Shown piece after piece: positions 12,501-20,532 of a stretch of 35,000 nt of DNA. The stretch's first letter is position 1. Every line of letters starts with the position of its first letter. The stretch lies in assembly GCA_009746045.1 (NCBI GenBank), contig RPFO01000348.1:197501-232500 (forward strand), written 5' to 3'. Origin of the DNA: Mesostigma viride. Taxonomy: Eukaryota; Streptophyta; Mesostigmatophyceae; Mesostigmatales; Mesostigmataceae. Made by a program: the position numbers and the translations under genes. The notes under the pieces were generated by a model. The model worked only from the letters and a program-made list of their open reading frames with translations, searched no databases and was not told the DNA's origin.

Positions 12501-15500
12501 GTGTGTGTGATTGTGTGGGTGCATATGTACGTGTGCTTGTGTGTGCCTGTGTGTGTGCCTGTGTGTGTGCCTGTGTGTGTGCCTGTGTGTGTGCCTGTGT
12601 GTGTGCTTGTGTGTGTGCATATGTGCGCATGTGTGGTGATGGGTGGGTGGGGTGGGGGGGTCGAGGGTAACTCGGCAAGCGTACACAGGCCGAGCGCGTT
12701 CCCCTGCAGCAGCTCGAAGCAGTAGAGCAGGCACTCGCACAGCCGCGATCGCTCGCGCTGCACCAGCAGGCGGCGGGACAGGCGCTCGCCCGCTGCGTCG
12801 CGCACCCACTCCTCGCGCGCATCCGTCACCACCGCGCCAACACCAGACGGAACGGGCTGGCCCAGCTTCTGCACACGGGTGGCCGTGGTGTGCGTATACT
12901 TACGTGTGATTGTTAGCATTGTGCATGGGTGGGGTGGGGTGGGGCAGACGGGGTGGGGGTGGGGGGGGGGGCCCGGGGAAGGCTGGACAAGAGTGATTCA
13001 TGGTTGGACATTCATGCTGAGCTGTAGGGCGTAACAGGTCGACCAGGCAGGGCCCAAGCCCTGGCCTACGGTAATGGTGGGCATTGAGAATTAAGGGCCA
13101 GGGCGGTGGAGGCAGCTGATAGCATCCACCTGTGAGGTAGCCTGCTATCACGTGAGCAGTCAGGCAGTCAGGCTACGCGCCGGCAACCATCTAGGCGCAA
13201 CCTTGACTATGCTTACTTTGGGCCTTGGCCTCTACCAGTGCTCTCCCGTTGTCATACGTGCAAGACCAAGCGGCTGCGCTGCGGCACCCACTGCAGTCAC
13301 AGCGTGGATGCCCCGCGTGCACATGGGTTGCATGGTCCCACCCTGCATGCCCCACCCCGTATGCCCCACCCCGCATGCCCCACCCCGCATGCCCCACCAG
13401 CATGCCCCACCCCACATGCCCCACCAGCATGCCCCACCTGCATGCCCCATCCACCAAGGCCACCCACCCGGATGAGGCCAGCCTAAGGCAATGCGCACAT
13501 ATGAGGTCGACCCACGGCCACCAACGCCTATCGGGGAAATGGAGGCCACCCACCCGGATGAGGCCAGCCTAAGGCAATGCGCACATATGAGGTCGACCCA
13601 CGGCCACCAACGCCTATCGGGGAAAGGGAGGCCACCCACCCAGACGAGGCCAGCCTAAGGCAATGCGCACATATGAGGCCGACCCACGGCCACCAACGCC
13701 TATCGGGGAAATGGAGGCCACCCACCCGGATGAGGTCGATCAGATTGCCGACCAGGTTGCCCATCGTGTGGGCGCCGCCACTGGTGGGTACCCGGGCGTA
13801 CGCGCCCGTGTTGGCAGTGCCCACGATGAGCTGGCGCAGGAACAGACGCACATACTCGAGCGCGCCGTGGTCCAGGGGGTCCGCCGCCCACACGAGCGCC
13901 TGCAGGGGGGGGCAAAGGGTGGGTGCGGCGAAGGCGCGGCGCCACCAAGGTAGCATGCGGTGAACGGGAGCGCATGAGCAGCCATACGATTGTACACGGG
14001 CAGAGTGGCAAGGGCCGCCGTGGGCATAAAGATGAGCCCAGCAGGCGCAGAGGGGGCCAGGGAGGGACGCATACGGGAGAACACTTGTTCCTGCGGGCAT
14101 ATCGCACATGGAACAGGTTTGGGCGTCCCTGGATGCCTGGAGTAGGTCACCACCGCCACCGACAACAAGACTCCCCATGCCTTTAACAACCGCAGCAAGC
14201 TGTCGATGGGCGTGCCGCACCCACCTTTAACAACCGCAACAAGCTGTCGATGATGGCGAGGCGCTCCTCAAAGAAGATGCCGGCGGCACTCTCCCGCACA
14301 CTGTCGGCATCCTCGCCAAACAGATCGCGCTGCCGCGTGTGCCAGCAGATGGCCGTAAGGTGGGGCGTGTGCACCAAGGGGTTGCCCACAACAACAGGAG
14401 CCGGGCCACAGGGGCACAGGCAGGCACGCGGGTGGGCACAGGGGGGGATGCGGGGAGGCAGGGGAGGGATGAAGTCAAACGATGCAGCGTGCACAGAAGC
14501 AATGGCCAACCACAGGGCGTTGGCCCAGAGAAATCTGGCAGATAGACAGGGAGGCAACCATTATCAGCGCGGATAGAGCTTGATGGATATTGCCCCTCGT
14601 GTCCTCGTTGCCATTGACACGCTGTCGTTGGCCGTGGTGGTGGCATACTACAGTACCCCAACCACCGCATCACGATTGACCACAGGCATATGATTGCTAC
14701 CGCCAGAAAAATTGCATGGAGCATTCCGCCAGTAACTGCTACCGCCCCTACAACAATTCTAGTTGCTAACGATTCTAGTAGAAGTTTGTTGTTGTGGCGC
14801 AATCTCACCTCGGTGTAGGCACACTCCAGCAGCTCCACACAGTCAATCTCGTTCAGATCGTAGTCGTCGCTCAGCTTTAGTGCCTGGTGTGTGGGTTTAT
14901 CACATGGGCCATCATGGGCCGTAATTGGGTAGGACGCAGCATGGGCAACCGCCAAACATGCCACCGTTGCCACATGAGGGAATGGCAGAAGAAGACAAGG
15001 CGATGGGTGCTAGCAAAGCCGTGCCAGAAGAAGAGGATATGGGTGCTAGCAAAGCCCTGTCGTCCATGCCGCCATCTACGGCATTCACGCCCGGCCCGCC
15101 CAGCCACCTCCTCACCCAAGGCCCGCTACCCACGTATGCCAGCGTGGGCAGGGCAGCACAGCTACCATGGTGACTGTGCACTGGCAGGGTGCACGAGCGG
15201 GCTGCGCACACTGGCTAGAGGGGACATCGGCGCCATCTCGTGGAGAAATCCCCTTTTCGTTGCCAAAATGATGGCCTGGGCTTGATGCATCCCTGGCACC
15301 ATGTGCCCTTCATGTTCGCTACACCCCCCCCACAAGGCAATGGCCACTGCTATCCAGCTGCCACAGCACAAACAAATGACAGTCTACGGTGACAGTCGTC
15401 TGACAGTAAGCAAGTAAATACTTGCGTGTCATGTGCATAGGCATGCCACGGAGTACTATGCTAACCTCATTAGAAAAACAATTACACAAAAGTTCTAGTT

Positions 15501-16565
15501 TAAACAAACAGACAAATATCGTCTGCATCAAGTCTGACAGTGCCTGGGACAGCACTGCCCATATCGTCCCACACGCATGTCCTGCCTTGCTGTTGGTTTC
15601 AATGTCCTGCCTTGCTGGCACACCGGTTGCAATAGAATGACACTACCAGATGGGGTGATGCCTCACGAGCAGGGCATCTGGCTTCCCATGGGCTGCGCTA
15701 GTGCTGGCACCCGGTGACAACCCAAATGAAATGTCCTACGGGGAACATCATCTCCGTTGGCAGCGTGCCCAGCGCTGGGTGTGCAACATCGTGCCTCCAT
15801 GCGCTGCCGGGTAGCAGCCGTGCACAGGAACCCCTCTAGCCGCAGTGGAGCAGGTGTCAGTGACCAGGTATATCCAAATCAGCCAAAGACCACCGAGGGT
15901 ACCCTGTCCAAGGTCATGCAACCACTTCTGTGTCCCCCAAGTTCCAGCAGGCGCCAATTCTGTATACGACAGCAGCTCTCGACAAAAGAGAGCCGCGTCG
16001 ATAGCTAAAGACAGGACGCGCAAACTTATTGGAAAACTTACCCCTTTACATGGACGGGCGAGAACAGAGTGGGACAAACATGACGCACACACGTGCTGTG
16101 TTCTTGGCACAAATGCCCAGCAGTCATGCACTTACGCTTGTAACGATTTGCTCCTCCAGAACCTTCTGCACATTGTCGATCACCACATTCTTCGACCGCA
16201 CCATCCGCCTGTCCTCCTCATACTTGCCCTGCACATACGGGTACACGTATTTCCCCAAACCGCACAAACTACGGTGTGAGAAAAAACAAGTGGAGCCAAC
16301 GTGCCATTTATGAAAACCAAATATGACAGACTAAAATATGAACGATCAATCAAGGTCTTCAACTACAGCCTCGCTGATGCAGCCTGAGTACCGCCAACAT
16401 ATCATCTTCGTACTAGCGTAACTTTGTCACCTTGAAAGCCAGCAGTGGGCTAAACTTGTGACGATGCCACCGCATCAACCGTTCCAGCTCCGTAGGGTCC
16501 GCTCCATGATCCAAAACCGCCTCTACACAGCGTAAAAGGGAACGAAAACTTCTATCGCTCCACAT
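395..16565 (-). CDS. NUP205: NUP205-like nuclear pore scaffold nucleoporin, 5' half (13 exons, partial)
   Basis: Large alpha-solenoid nucleoporin of the inner ring of the nuclear pore complex (Nup192/Nup205 family). Exons, 5' to 3' on the minus strand: 16565-16431, 16228-16136, 14883-14809, 14329-14225, 13899-13726, 12868-12685, 11992-11679, 11295-10722, 9672-9116, 8506-8396, 7625-7513, 6660-6544, 542-395. They sum to 2700 nt (900 codons), all stop-free, with GT-AG ends and matching phases. Recalled plant and animal NUP205 proteins match collinearly: LKLSDDYDLNEIDCVELL (exon 3), LLVQRERSRLCECLL (exon 6), SDEDAGGLIAFVSLLE and CRCPIPTTLK (exon 9), QDERYPATTALLGLLNRL (exon 11), KDPVEQQQLALACLQHFL (exon 12). 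The family is usually about 1,700-2,000 residues, so roughly half lies left of base 1. The start is the first ATG after an in-frame TGA and aligns with plant N-termini. Family assignment is strong; individual splice sites are inferred. Confidence 0.93.
579..2266. repeat. Satellite array A, 91-bp unit, about 18.5 copies
   Basis: The start gaggggcaccgc recurs exactly every 91 bp from 579 to 2217, and the last copy breaks off at about 2266. Copies are nearly identical, differing mainly at a few C/T sites (gttgCta/gttgTta, attaCag/attaTag, caaCac/caaTac). Each unit holds two near-palindromes: aacacgacgtgtt and ctctaaatataattatagag. It sits inside NUP205 intron 12, ending 36 bp from the exon 13 acceptor. 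Confidence 0.97.
2267..2461. other. Unique spacer between satellite arrays
   Basis: 195-bp non-repetitive sequence separating array A from array B within NUP205 intron 12. No exon or other feature recognised. Confidence 0.6.
2462..6014. repeat. Satellite array B, 91-bp unit, about 39 copies
   Basis: The phrase gacagccaagcatcagcacg recurs every 91 bp from 2519 onward (39 occurrences, the last near 5977). The unit is GC-rich and contains tcacgtgc and gaaacaagcc. Variants are shared in blocks: Y/R at gcc(g/a)tgac, tccatcacgg or gccatcaggg, aaccgag or aacagag, ggtcacg, ggccacg or ggtcgcg. Several variant combinations recur 819 bp (nine units) apart, suggesting block duplication. The 61-codon frames in each unit are artefacts. 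It lies inside NUP205 intron 12. Confidence 0.97.
6078..6262. repeat. Minisatellite based on actcgcacggaggagtggg
   Basis: Seven imperfect units sharing (a/t)actcgcacggaggagtggg, with linkers of different lengths (gcagggcagcgt or tagtat), so the period varies from about 26 to 35 bp. It is intronic, just before array B in transcript order. Confidence 0.9.
6544..6660 (-). CDS. NUP205: NUP205 exon 12 (residues 812-851)
   Basis: FIPTFKFVVEVFAGLPNRGY followed by KDPVEQQQLALACLQHFL is close to the plant block VFGPFP.RAY.DP.EKWQL..ACL.HF. Acceptor ggcgcag, donor gtgcgt, phase 2. It is followed by the 6-kb satellite-filled intron. Confidence 0.93.
6661..7512. other. NUP205 intron 11, no other feature
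   Basis: 852-bp intron with ordinary complexity. No coding or repeat feature recognised on either strand. Confidence 0.6.
7513..7625 (-). CDS. NUP205: NUP205 exon 11 (residues 775-812)
   Basis: ELLQVECQDERYPATTALLG matches the conserved (L)NE.E....YP.T..F..L segment. An acceptor at 7626 keeps phase 0. An acceptor 5 nt upstream (cccccgcag at 7631) looks stronger but shifts the frame unless another exon is used. Donor gtacgc, phase 2. Confidence 0.85.
7655..8140. repeat. 11/12-bp minisatellite (acagccacaat / gcccacagccac)
   Basis: A 12-bp GC-rich subarray (cacgcccacagc, about 7655-7800) grades into more than 25 units of an 11-bp motif, acagccacaat, with a/t variants (acagccacaatt, atagccacaat). 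Reading frames such as PQYSHNTATIQ on plus and AVLWLYCGCIV on minus are by-products of the repeat. It lies in NUP205 intron 10, within about 30 bp of the exon 11 acceptor. Confidence 0.95.
8396..8506 (-). CDS. NUP205: NUP205 exon 10 (residues 738-774)
   Basis: 37-codon exon containing AIASLAFSPAMAEEVWRQLE, aligning with the family segment L..LAAFGKSPEIA.SLW..LE. Acceptor cccgcag, donor gtaagg, phase 0 at both ends. Confidence 0.92.
8507..9115. other. NUP205 intron 9, no other feature
   Basis: 609-bp intron. It contains a short duplicated phrase, ccaaaggaggggc and similar (8765-8802), and a C-rich stretch near the exon 9 donor. No gene recognised. Confidence 0.6.
9116..9672 (-). CDS. NUP205: NUP205 exon 9 (residues 552-737)
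   Basis: The most diagnostic exon. LLKAIARGPDGAAQVYTRL corresponds to the L..LANG..CA block, MSWAWLF to VSWEHFF, DAGGLIAFVSLLE to QDGLIAFLQL, and CRCPIPTTLK to CSIPPVLK. The acceptor ccccaccag at 9673 satisfies phase 1. The more obvious agaccag five bases downstream does not. Donor gtaggc, phase 0. Confidence 0.93.
9775..10075. repeat. Degenerate tandem repeat, gagacggagggcagccttac
   Basis: Seven to eight units of about 40-50 bp, each with (c/t)ggagggcagcctta followed by an A/T-rich linker such as ttaagtaaagag. Purine-strand asymmetry is strong. It lies in NUP205 intron 8. Confidence 0.9.
10233..10480 (-). pseudogene. Unidentified coding-like fragment inside NUP205 intron 8
   Basis: An open minus-strand frame of about 80 codons contains APGEAFIFSQSGAPLNAFQA, then YLWALEAILRHPPRFGYAEA, then a stop after ALCGLPT. 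It has normal amino-acid diversity, unlike the surrounding repeats, but does not match any NUP205 segment, and exons 8 and 9 join in phase without it. I do not recognise the family. A captured retroelement or host-gene fragment is likely. Confidence 0.4.
10722..11295 (-). CDS. NUP205: NUP205 exon 8 (residues 361-552)
   Basis: Long exon with a low-complexity Ala/Pro/Thr insert, then AARFAWASYLSKCAGD, which aligns with the (I/V)RLAWA..L block of plant and animal NUP205, and a helix pair ending DHPAQWLA. Acceptor acccag, donor gtgagg, phase 1 end. Confidence 0.9.
11296..11678. other. NUP205 intron 7, no other feature
   Basis: 383-bp intron. No repeat or gene recognised. Confidence 0.6.
11679..11992 (-). 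CDS. NUP205: NUP205 exon 7 (residues 256-360)
   Basis: From IVSAYRERVCVEVIVYQL to TPAPEDINLLA, amphipathic solenoid helices. Acceptor atgtgcag, donor gtaagg. It joins exon 8 (NANLLLFTWL) in phase 0, reconstituting the Leu-rich helix that precedes the conserved LAW segment. Confidence 0.85.
12448..12640. repeat. TG-rich minisatellite (gtgtgtgcctgt)
   Basis: A 12-bp unit gtgtgtgcctgt and variants (gtgtgtgcttgt, gtgtgtgattgt) fill most of the tract. The strand reads as alternating purine/pyrimidine, a Z-DNA-prone composition. It lies in NUP205 intron 6, 45 bp from the exon 6 donor. Confidence 0.93.
12685..12868 (-). CDS. NUP205: NUP205 exon 6 (residues 195-256)
   Basis: Contains LSRRLLVQRERSRLCECLL, matching the conserved VQRER segment of plant NUP205. 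Acceptor gtgtgcag. The donor gtacgc at 12684 leaves phase 1, which fits exon 7. An alternative gtgtac donor two bases upstream would break the phase. Confidence 0.85.
12922..12977. repeat. G-run tract, potential G-quadruplex
   Basis: Successive G runs (gggtggggtggggtgggg, then an 11-G run and cccgggg) on the plus strand, giving more than four GGG+ tracts with short loops. It lies in NUP205 intron 5; the transcript would carry the C-rich strand. Confidence 0.8.
13335..13452. repeat. Minisatellite catgccccacc(ccg)
   Basis: About nine units of 11-14 bp with core catgccccacc. It lies in NUP205 intron 5, beside the 86-bp tandem repeat. Confidence 0.92.
13455..13740. repeat. 86-bp tandem repeat overlapping the exon 5 donor
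   Basis: cacccacccggatgaggc recurs at 13461, 13547, 13633 and 13719, an exact 86-bp period. The fourth copy overlaps the real exon 5/intron 5 junction (13726/13725). The other copies carry the same cctcatccgg|gtgggtgg context on the minus strand at 13468, 13554 and 13640 (the last as cctcgtctgg|gtgggt). Confidence 0.95.
13726..13899 (-). CDS. NUP205: NUP205 exon 5 (residues 137-194)
   Basis: 58-codon exon from ALVWAADPLDHGALEYV to GNLVGNLIDLIR, helical solenoid sequence. Acceptor cctgcag, donor gtgggt, phase 0 at both ends. The donor-proximal sequence is the last copy of an 86-bp tandem repeat that extends into the intron. Confidence 0.85.
14181..14254. repeat. Local duplication of the exon 4 3' end
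   Basis: ctttaacaaccgcagcaagc...tcgatg at 14181-14208 repeats 14225-14252 (ctttaacaaccgcaacaagc...) with one mismatch in about 28 bp, offset 44 bp. The exonic copy is followed by the gtgggt donor; the intronic copy is followed by gcatgg and has no GT. Confidence 0.9.
14225..14329 (-). CDS. NUP205: NUP205 exon 4 (residues 102-136)
   Basis: 35-codon exon running from RDLFGEDADSV to LLRLLK. It aligns with the plant segment R-D-P-L-E ... LATGLWYTGRRDL. Acceptor gcggcag, donor gtgggt, phase 0 at both ends. The last 28 nt of this exon are copied in the following intron at 14181-14208. Confidence 0.88.
14809..14883 (-). CDS. NUP205: NUP205 exon 3 (residues 77-101)
   Basis: 25-codon exon ALKLSDDYDLNEIDCVEL followed by LECAYTE. 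The block LKLSD..LNEID.V.LL is a hallmark of plant NUP205. Acceptor cacaccag, donor gtgaga, phase 0 at both ends. Confidence 0.92.
14884..16135. other. NUP205 intron 2, no gene recognised
   Basis: 1252-bp intron of ordinary complexity. A short duplicated phrase, atgggtgctagcaaagcc, occurs at 15003 and 15039. A plus-strand open frame around 14925-15173 contains both copies but has no homology I recognise. Confidence 0.55.
16136..16228 (-). CDS. NUP205: NUP205 exon 2 (residues 46-76)
   Basis: Highly charged exon beginning GKYEEDRRMVRSKNVV. The acceptor is gtgcag and the donor is a perfect gtaagt. It is 93 bp with phase 0 at both ends. It occupies the place of the linker between the first helices and the LKLSD block in plant homologues, where conservation is low, so assignment rests mostly on position and splice signals. 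Confidence 0.75.
16431..16565 (-). CDS. NUP205: NUP205 exon 1 (residues 1-45)
   Basis: Starts MWSDRSFRSLLRCVEAVL and ends HKFSPLLAFK before a gtgaca donor. The segment matches the N-terminal helices of plant NUP205 in position and pattern. An in-frame TGA lies about 40 nt upstream, with no other in-frame ATG between it and this start. Phase 0 end. Confidence 0.85.
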
Positions 16566-16814
16566 TGCTAACAGCTCTGGCTTAGCTAGCACATTTGCTC
16601 ATTTTCAACACAAATGCGCCCCCGCCAGCAGCCCCTGCCGCGCACAGTACGGCGGCATAGCGTTCACAACGCTGCCTTCTGCATATAAAATTTCAAGGCA
16701 ATAATTCGTCCACCATTGTTCGGGACTCCCACGCTTTTGTTTTGGAATGACGCTAAAGACGAAATAATGGCAGCTTCGTCGAGTGTCTCGTTCAAGTCGC
16801 AACTGCCAGACTTC
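16566..16814 (-). promoter_or_regulatory. NUP205 5' flank between start codon and LINE
   Basis: Only about 250 bp separate the NUP205 ATG from recognisable LINE coding sequence on the opposite strand. It must hold the 5' UTR and any proximal promoter, unless upstream exons exist. An in-frame TGA lies before the ATG. No convincing TATA box is visible on the minus strand. The exact LINE boundary is unknown. Confidence 0.4.
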
Positions 16815-17547
16815 ACAAGATAAAATCGACATCACACCCGCATGGGCGGACCTGGTTTGCTACGCATCGGTCGACCGTTCTGTTAATTTTTCTGATCACT
16901 ACCCGCTCATCGTTACCCTTGCCCATCACACCAACTCCGCCCGGGGCCGCGGCATTCCCCGCTTAAACAAACACCTACTCGCGGACGATAAGTACTACTT
17001 TGAGATCATGACACGCTGGCAGTCGTGGAGAGCCAGCAAGAAGGGTAGCTACACCGCCTGCTGCAGCTGGATGCAGGAGGGCCTAGCTAACATTCTAGAA
17101 TTTTCCCAACTGTATTCACACAATATCCGCCGCCAGAAAGGACAGGACTATCGGTACTACCAACGCGTAGTGAATAAACTCCAAGCGAAGCCTACCCTGT
17201 ATCACTCGGAACTAACAAAACTTCAAAGAGCTCAGACCGAACTCGACAAACTACGTTTCGAGCGTCACACTTTAGCACTAGACTCAGAAAATCTGGGGTG
17301 GCACCAGGTAGGAGAAAGAATGACCAAAGAGTTATTTGCTCTGATTCCTACCCCTAAAGCTCACTCCTCTCTCACGGAAATCCAAGACGAACACGGCAGC
17401 CACCGGGACATCACCTCCATACTACAGAGTGGTCACCGTTACTACTCAGCTCTCTTTCTAAACGAACCCCATCCTGACTCATCTGCCGCCATGCAAAAAA
17501 TCCTACATGCCATTCCCCGTCGCCTTACACCAGCTCAACAGCCGTAA
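16783..17547 (+). pseudogene. LINE endonuclease C-terminus and linker
   Basis: Residues 14-47 (KIDITPAWADLV ... FSDHYPLIVTL) match the last strands of an APE-type endonuclease, where the SDH motif carries the catalytic Asp/His. About 200 residues of charged, helical linker follow (YYQRVVNKLQAK, LDKLRFERHTLALDSENLGW), typical between EN and RT in L1-clade elements. It ends at an in-frame TAA; the same frame continues into RT. The displayed start is only the first in-frame ATG. Confidence 0.8.
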
Positions 17548-17565
17548 CTCGATCAAATCCCTTCC

Positions 17566-18432
17566 ATGGAAGAGGCCACCACAGCTATGGAACACATCAA
17601 AACCGGTAGCGCCCCCGGGGTCGACGGTGTGCCTATTGAATTTTGGAAAACGTTCTGGTCCCTTCTACACATAGATTAGCGCGAATGTATTCTTGAAATT
17701 TGGCGGCACGGTAAGGTGAGCGGCAGATGGGCTGAATCTGCGCTTATCTTACTGTACAAAAAAGGAGACAAGACTCTATGGAAAAACTACCGCCCAGTCC
17801 GTCTCCTTACGGTAGTGTACAGAATCATCAGTAAAATAATCCAACGACGCTTATACACCGTCCTAGAGTTCCTCGTTGGTCCGGAGCAAGTGGGCTTTAG
17901 GGCCAATGTCCACATCAACGACAGCATTACCCTCATCATGGACATTGTGGAAAAAGCCTGGCGCGACGATATAGAGGGTTTCATATTGTTCTGGGATTTT
18001 GAAAAAGCCTTTGACCGTATGTGCTGGGAATACCTAGAACACATTCTAACCGCACTAGGATTCGGCCCACAACTCATGACCGTCATTATGGGTATGATCA
18101 AATCCATGGCTTGGTATTTACTAATAGATGGACACAAGTCAGCGACCGGCGCTAGCTCACGATCGCTACCACAAGGAGATCGCATGTCCCCTGTTCTATT
18201 TCTCCTGGCCCACGCAGGACTCCACTGGCTACACCAGAACGATCCTCGCATTCAGGGCTTCCCGACGGGTAACGGCAAAGGTATATTCCAAACGGCCCAT
18301 GTGGATGACACAACAAATGTTTGTATCTCTCTGCCCGAAGTGCATGCTGTCATGGATAATATCACTACCTATTCTGTCGCCACACAACAACGATGCAACG
18401 TGCTCAAGTCCACGGGACTGCATATCGGCTAA
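17566..18432 (+). pseudogene. LINE reverse transcriptase domain
   Basis: RT motifs in order: SAPGVDGVPIEFWK (about 17608), LLYKKGDK...NYRPVRLL (17752), GFRANVHINDS (17893), LFWDFEKAFDRM (17986), SLPQGDRMSPVLF (18163) and the catalytic box HVDDT (18298-18312). The usual (Y/F)ADD has become HVDD; both Asp residues remain. An in-frame TAG at 17677 and a TAA at 18430 interrupt an otherwise continuous frame. No intact product is possible under the standard code. Confidence 0.9.
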
Positions 18433-19402
18433 ACCAACACCCTGCGCTACGCCCTCCCCAACCTGGCTGTGACCTGGGTCGAGCCGGGGGATCACCACCT
18501 TTTGCACAATTGTCCCGTCGGCTGCACGCCCGAGGGACGCTTGGCTGAACAACGTCCTTTCATGTATGATGAAACCAACCACGTGGGCAAGCTTGCAGGC
18601 GTTCTCCTTACCGCGGGGCGCTGGGGGGGCCGTCCACCGCATGAGCCTACGCGGGCGAACCCTGGTCGTCAACCAACTGTTGTTCTCTAAGGTCTTGTGT
18701 TATTGCCAAGCACACCCACCCAATGATGCCACCACACAGCTCATCCAACGCCTTGGCAGCAATTTTGTCTGGAAACAGAAAGGCTTAATCTCCCACCCGG
18801 TCCACGGATGGATCAACGGAGAGATGTCCTTCATGTCATGGGTGCACGGGGGCCTCGGGCTCCACAACATACAATGGCGTCTGTGGTCGCTGTATGCTAA
18901 ACAAGCGATATCCGTTTTTATGGGAGTTAACACACACCCTGGCTGCATGCTTGCACGTGAAACGCTAGCCTCTCTTTCCACCCACGCTAGTGGCACCTCG
19001 TGGCAACTGGGGGCGGGCATACTGGGCAGCACCCTTATTTCGTACAAAGGACTCCCATGGCACTGGCAGCGCATATGGACAGGTTACAATAAGCTCAAGC
19101 CGGGTCGCCTAGTCTTTCCTACTACTCGAGAGGAGGTGGCACGGCAGCCACTCTTTTTTAATGACTTAATCACAGACGCTACTAACAAGCCCCTCGGCGC
19201 TCTCCACGGACACAACCCGTATGATGGCTTTCTGCGCGCGTCACCGCCGATTGTCAGGGTGCTGGACCTCTACCTGGGGCACGGCGCTACGTATCGACGG
19301 CTCAGCTACGACGAGGTCAGCACTTGGGTCTCCCACATGCTCTCCCTGCAAGCGTGGCAAACTCTTATAAGTGCGCGATACCAGCTGCGTGGCATGCAGT
19401 GA
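18433..19402 (+). pseudogene. LINE RT thumb and C-terminal region
   Basis: The frame continues past the 18430 stop to about 18625, then shifts at a G7 run into the frame ending at 19402. Diagnostic segments are HVGKLAGVLLTAGRW, MSLRGRTLVVNQLLFSKVL, FVWKQKGLISHPV, MSWVHGGLGLHNIQWR and LYAKQAISVFMG. These are the conserved post-RT region of L1-type elements. Confidence 0.85.
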
Positions 19403-20532
19403 TGACTGCCCCACGCAAGCCAATTATAACCGGCGACTGGGTTAGCTTCTACGCCGACGGAGTCACGCCTGCGTGCAAGGGTTTAGTCGTGACGGTTCTG
19501 CCACATGAGGGGCTCCAACTACAACTGCTGGAAGCTATTTCTGGCCACAATGGGTGTCTGTATCAACTATCCACCTTATATGCGTACACGCCGTCTTCCC
19601 AGTGTCACCGCATACGCGTAGTCCCATGGTCTGTGCCAAGATCTTGCATGATCCAGCCGGACCCATTAACCCCGGTTGAGAGCATTACATGGCTACACGT
19701 GGGCAACACACGGCTCGATCTACTACATCTGGACCCGGTTGAATTTGGATGGGTCTTAGCCAAGGGGGACATCAGAACCAGCAAATGTATCTTTGAGTAC
19801 ACCGCAGATTGGGGTTATGATATCTTGTTGCATACGTACCATCAGCCCCATCCGGGGCGAGCCCGCTGGGGAATACATTGGCCGGGCTACACTTGGGTCA
19901 AGATGATTACCCTGGCGGTGGACCACCCTCTCGTGGACCGCAGGGCCACTGATGTACAACATCTTTTGATGCATAGGGCGATAGGGGTCCGCGCTACGCT
20001 CCACGACCGTTTTGGTCATGATGCCTCATGCCTGTGCACGCACCCCAGCGAAACCATTGAGCACAGGTTCCTTTAATGTAATCTCCCTGGGGTTTGGACG
20101 TGGCTCGTTAACAGCTGGGCCGCATGGACGGCATCGCCACCCACTCTCCCAAATAGCGTGCGTACCATCATTTTCGGTATTGCTGGCACACCAGGGACCG
20201 AGCTTTCAGTTTCCCAAGCAGAATGGATATGGCTACGCATTACTATGCTGTACGCGATCTGGACCATACGCAACGAGACAGTCCGCGAGGAGTATACCCG
20301 CGGCGGCGTAGTCCGGCGCTTTATATACCTATGGAATGCGGCTATGGGCCGCTACTGGCTGTTAGCTCAGGAACAACACAGGGTGTGGGACCCAGGGCCC
20401 AGTAACGACAATCCCAGCCCGCTCCAGCTTTTTCATGATCTACTGGGCCGTAATCAGGTATTCACCAGTATGCCTCATGGCGACATTACTCCTGTCCAAT
20501 GGCTTCCCTGGTCTAGTAACGCGCCCTATTAG
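19324..20532 (+). pseudogene. LINE C-terminal domain with zf-RVT-like motif
   Basis: The frame resumes near 19350 after a shift and runs to TAG at 20530, apart from a TAA at 20074. It includes a region between RT and zinc finger (WVSFYADGVTPACKGLV, TWLHVGNTRLD) and CLCTHPSETIEHRFL-stop-CN. The C-x-C...E-x2-H-x3-stop-C spacing matches the zf-RVT C-terminal finger of plant and algal LINEs. The last 120 residues (WIWLRITMLYAIWTIRNE) also fit that family. Confidence 0.85.

Noticed and set aside
12249-12725. Cys/Val-rich and His/Thr-rich ORFs on both strands
   Set aside because: Translation of the TG/CA minisatellite.
14925-15173. 82-codon plus-strand ORF with MGASKA repeats
   Set aside because: Lies in NUP205 intron 2 on the opposite strand, with a 36-bp duplication and no recognised homology.
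395-16565. Alternative nuclear code (TAA/TAG as Gln) for the host
   Set aside because: The 900 chained NUP205 codons contain no TAA or TAG although Gln is common, so the host gene uses the standard code.
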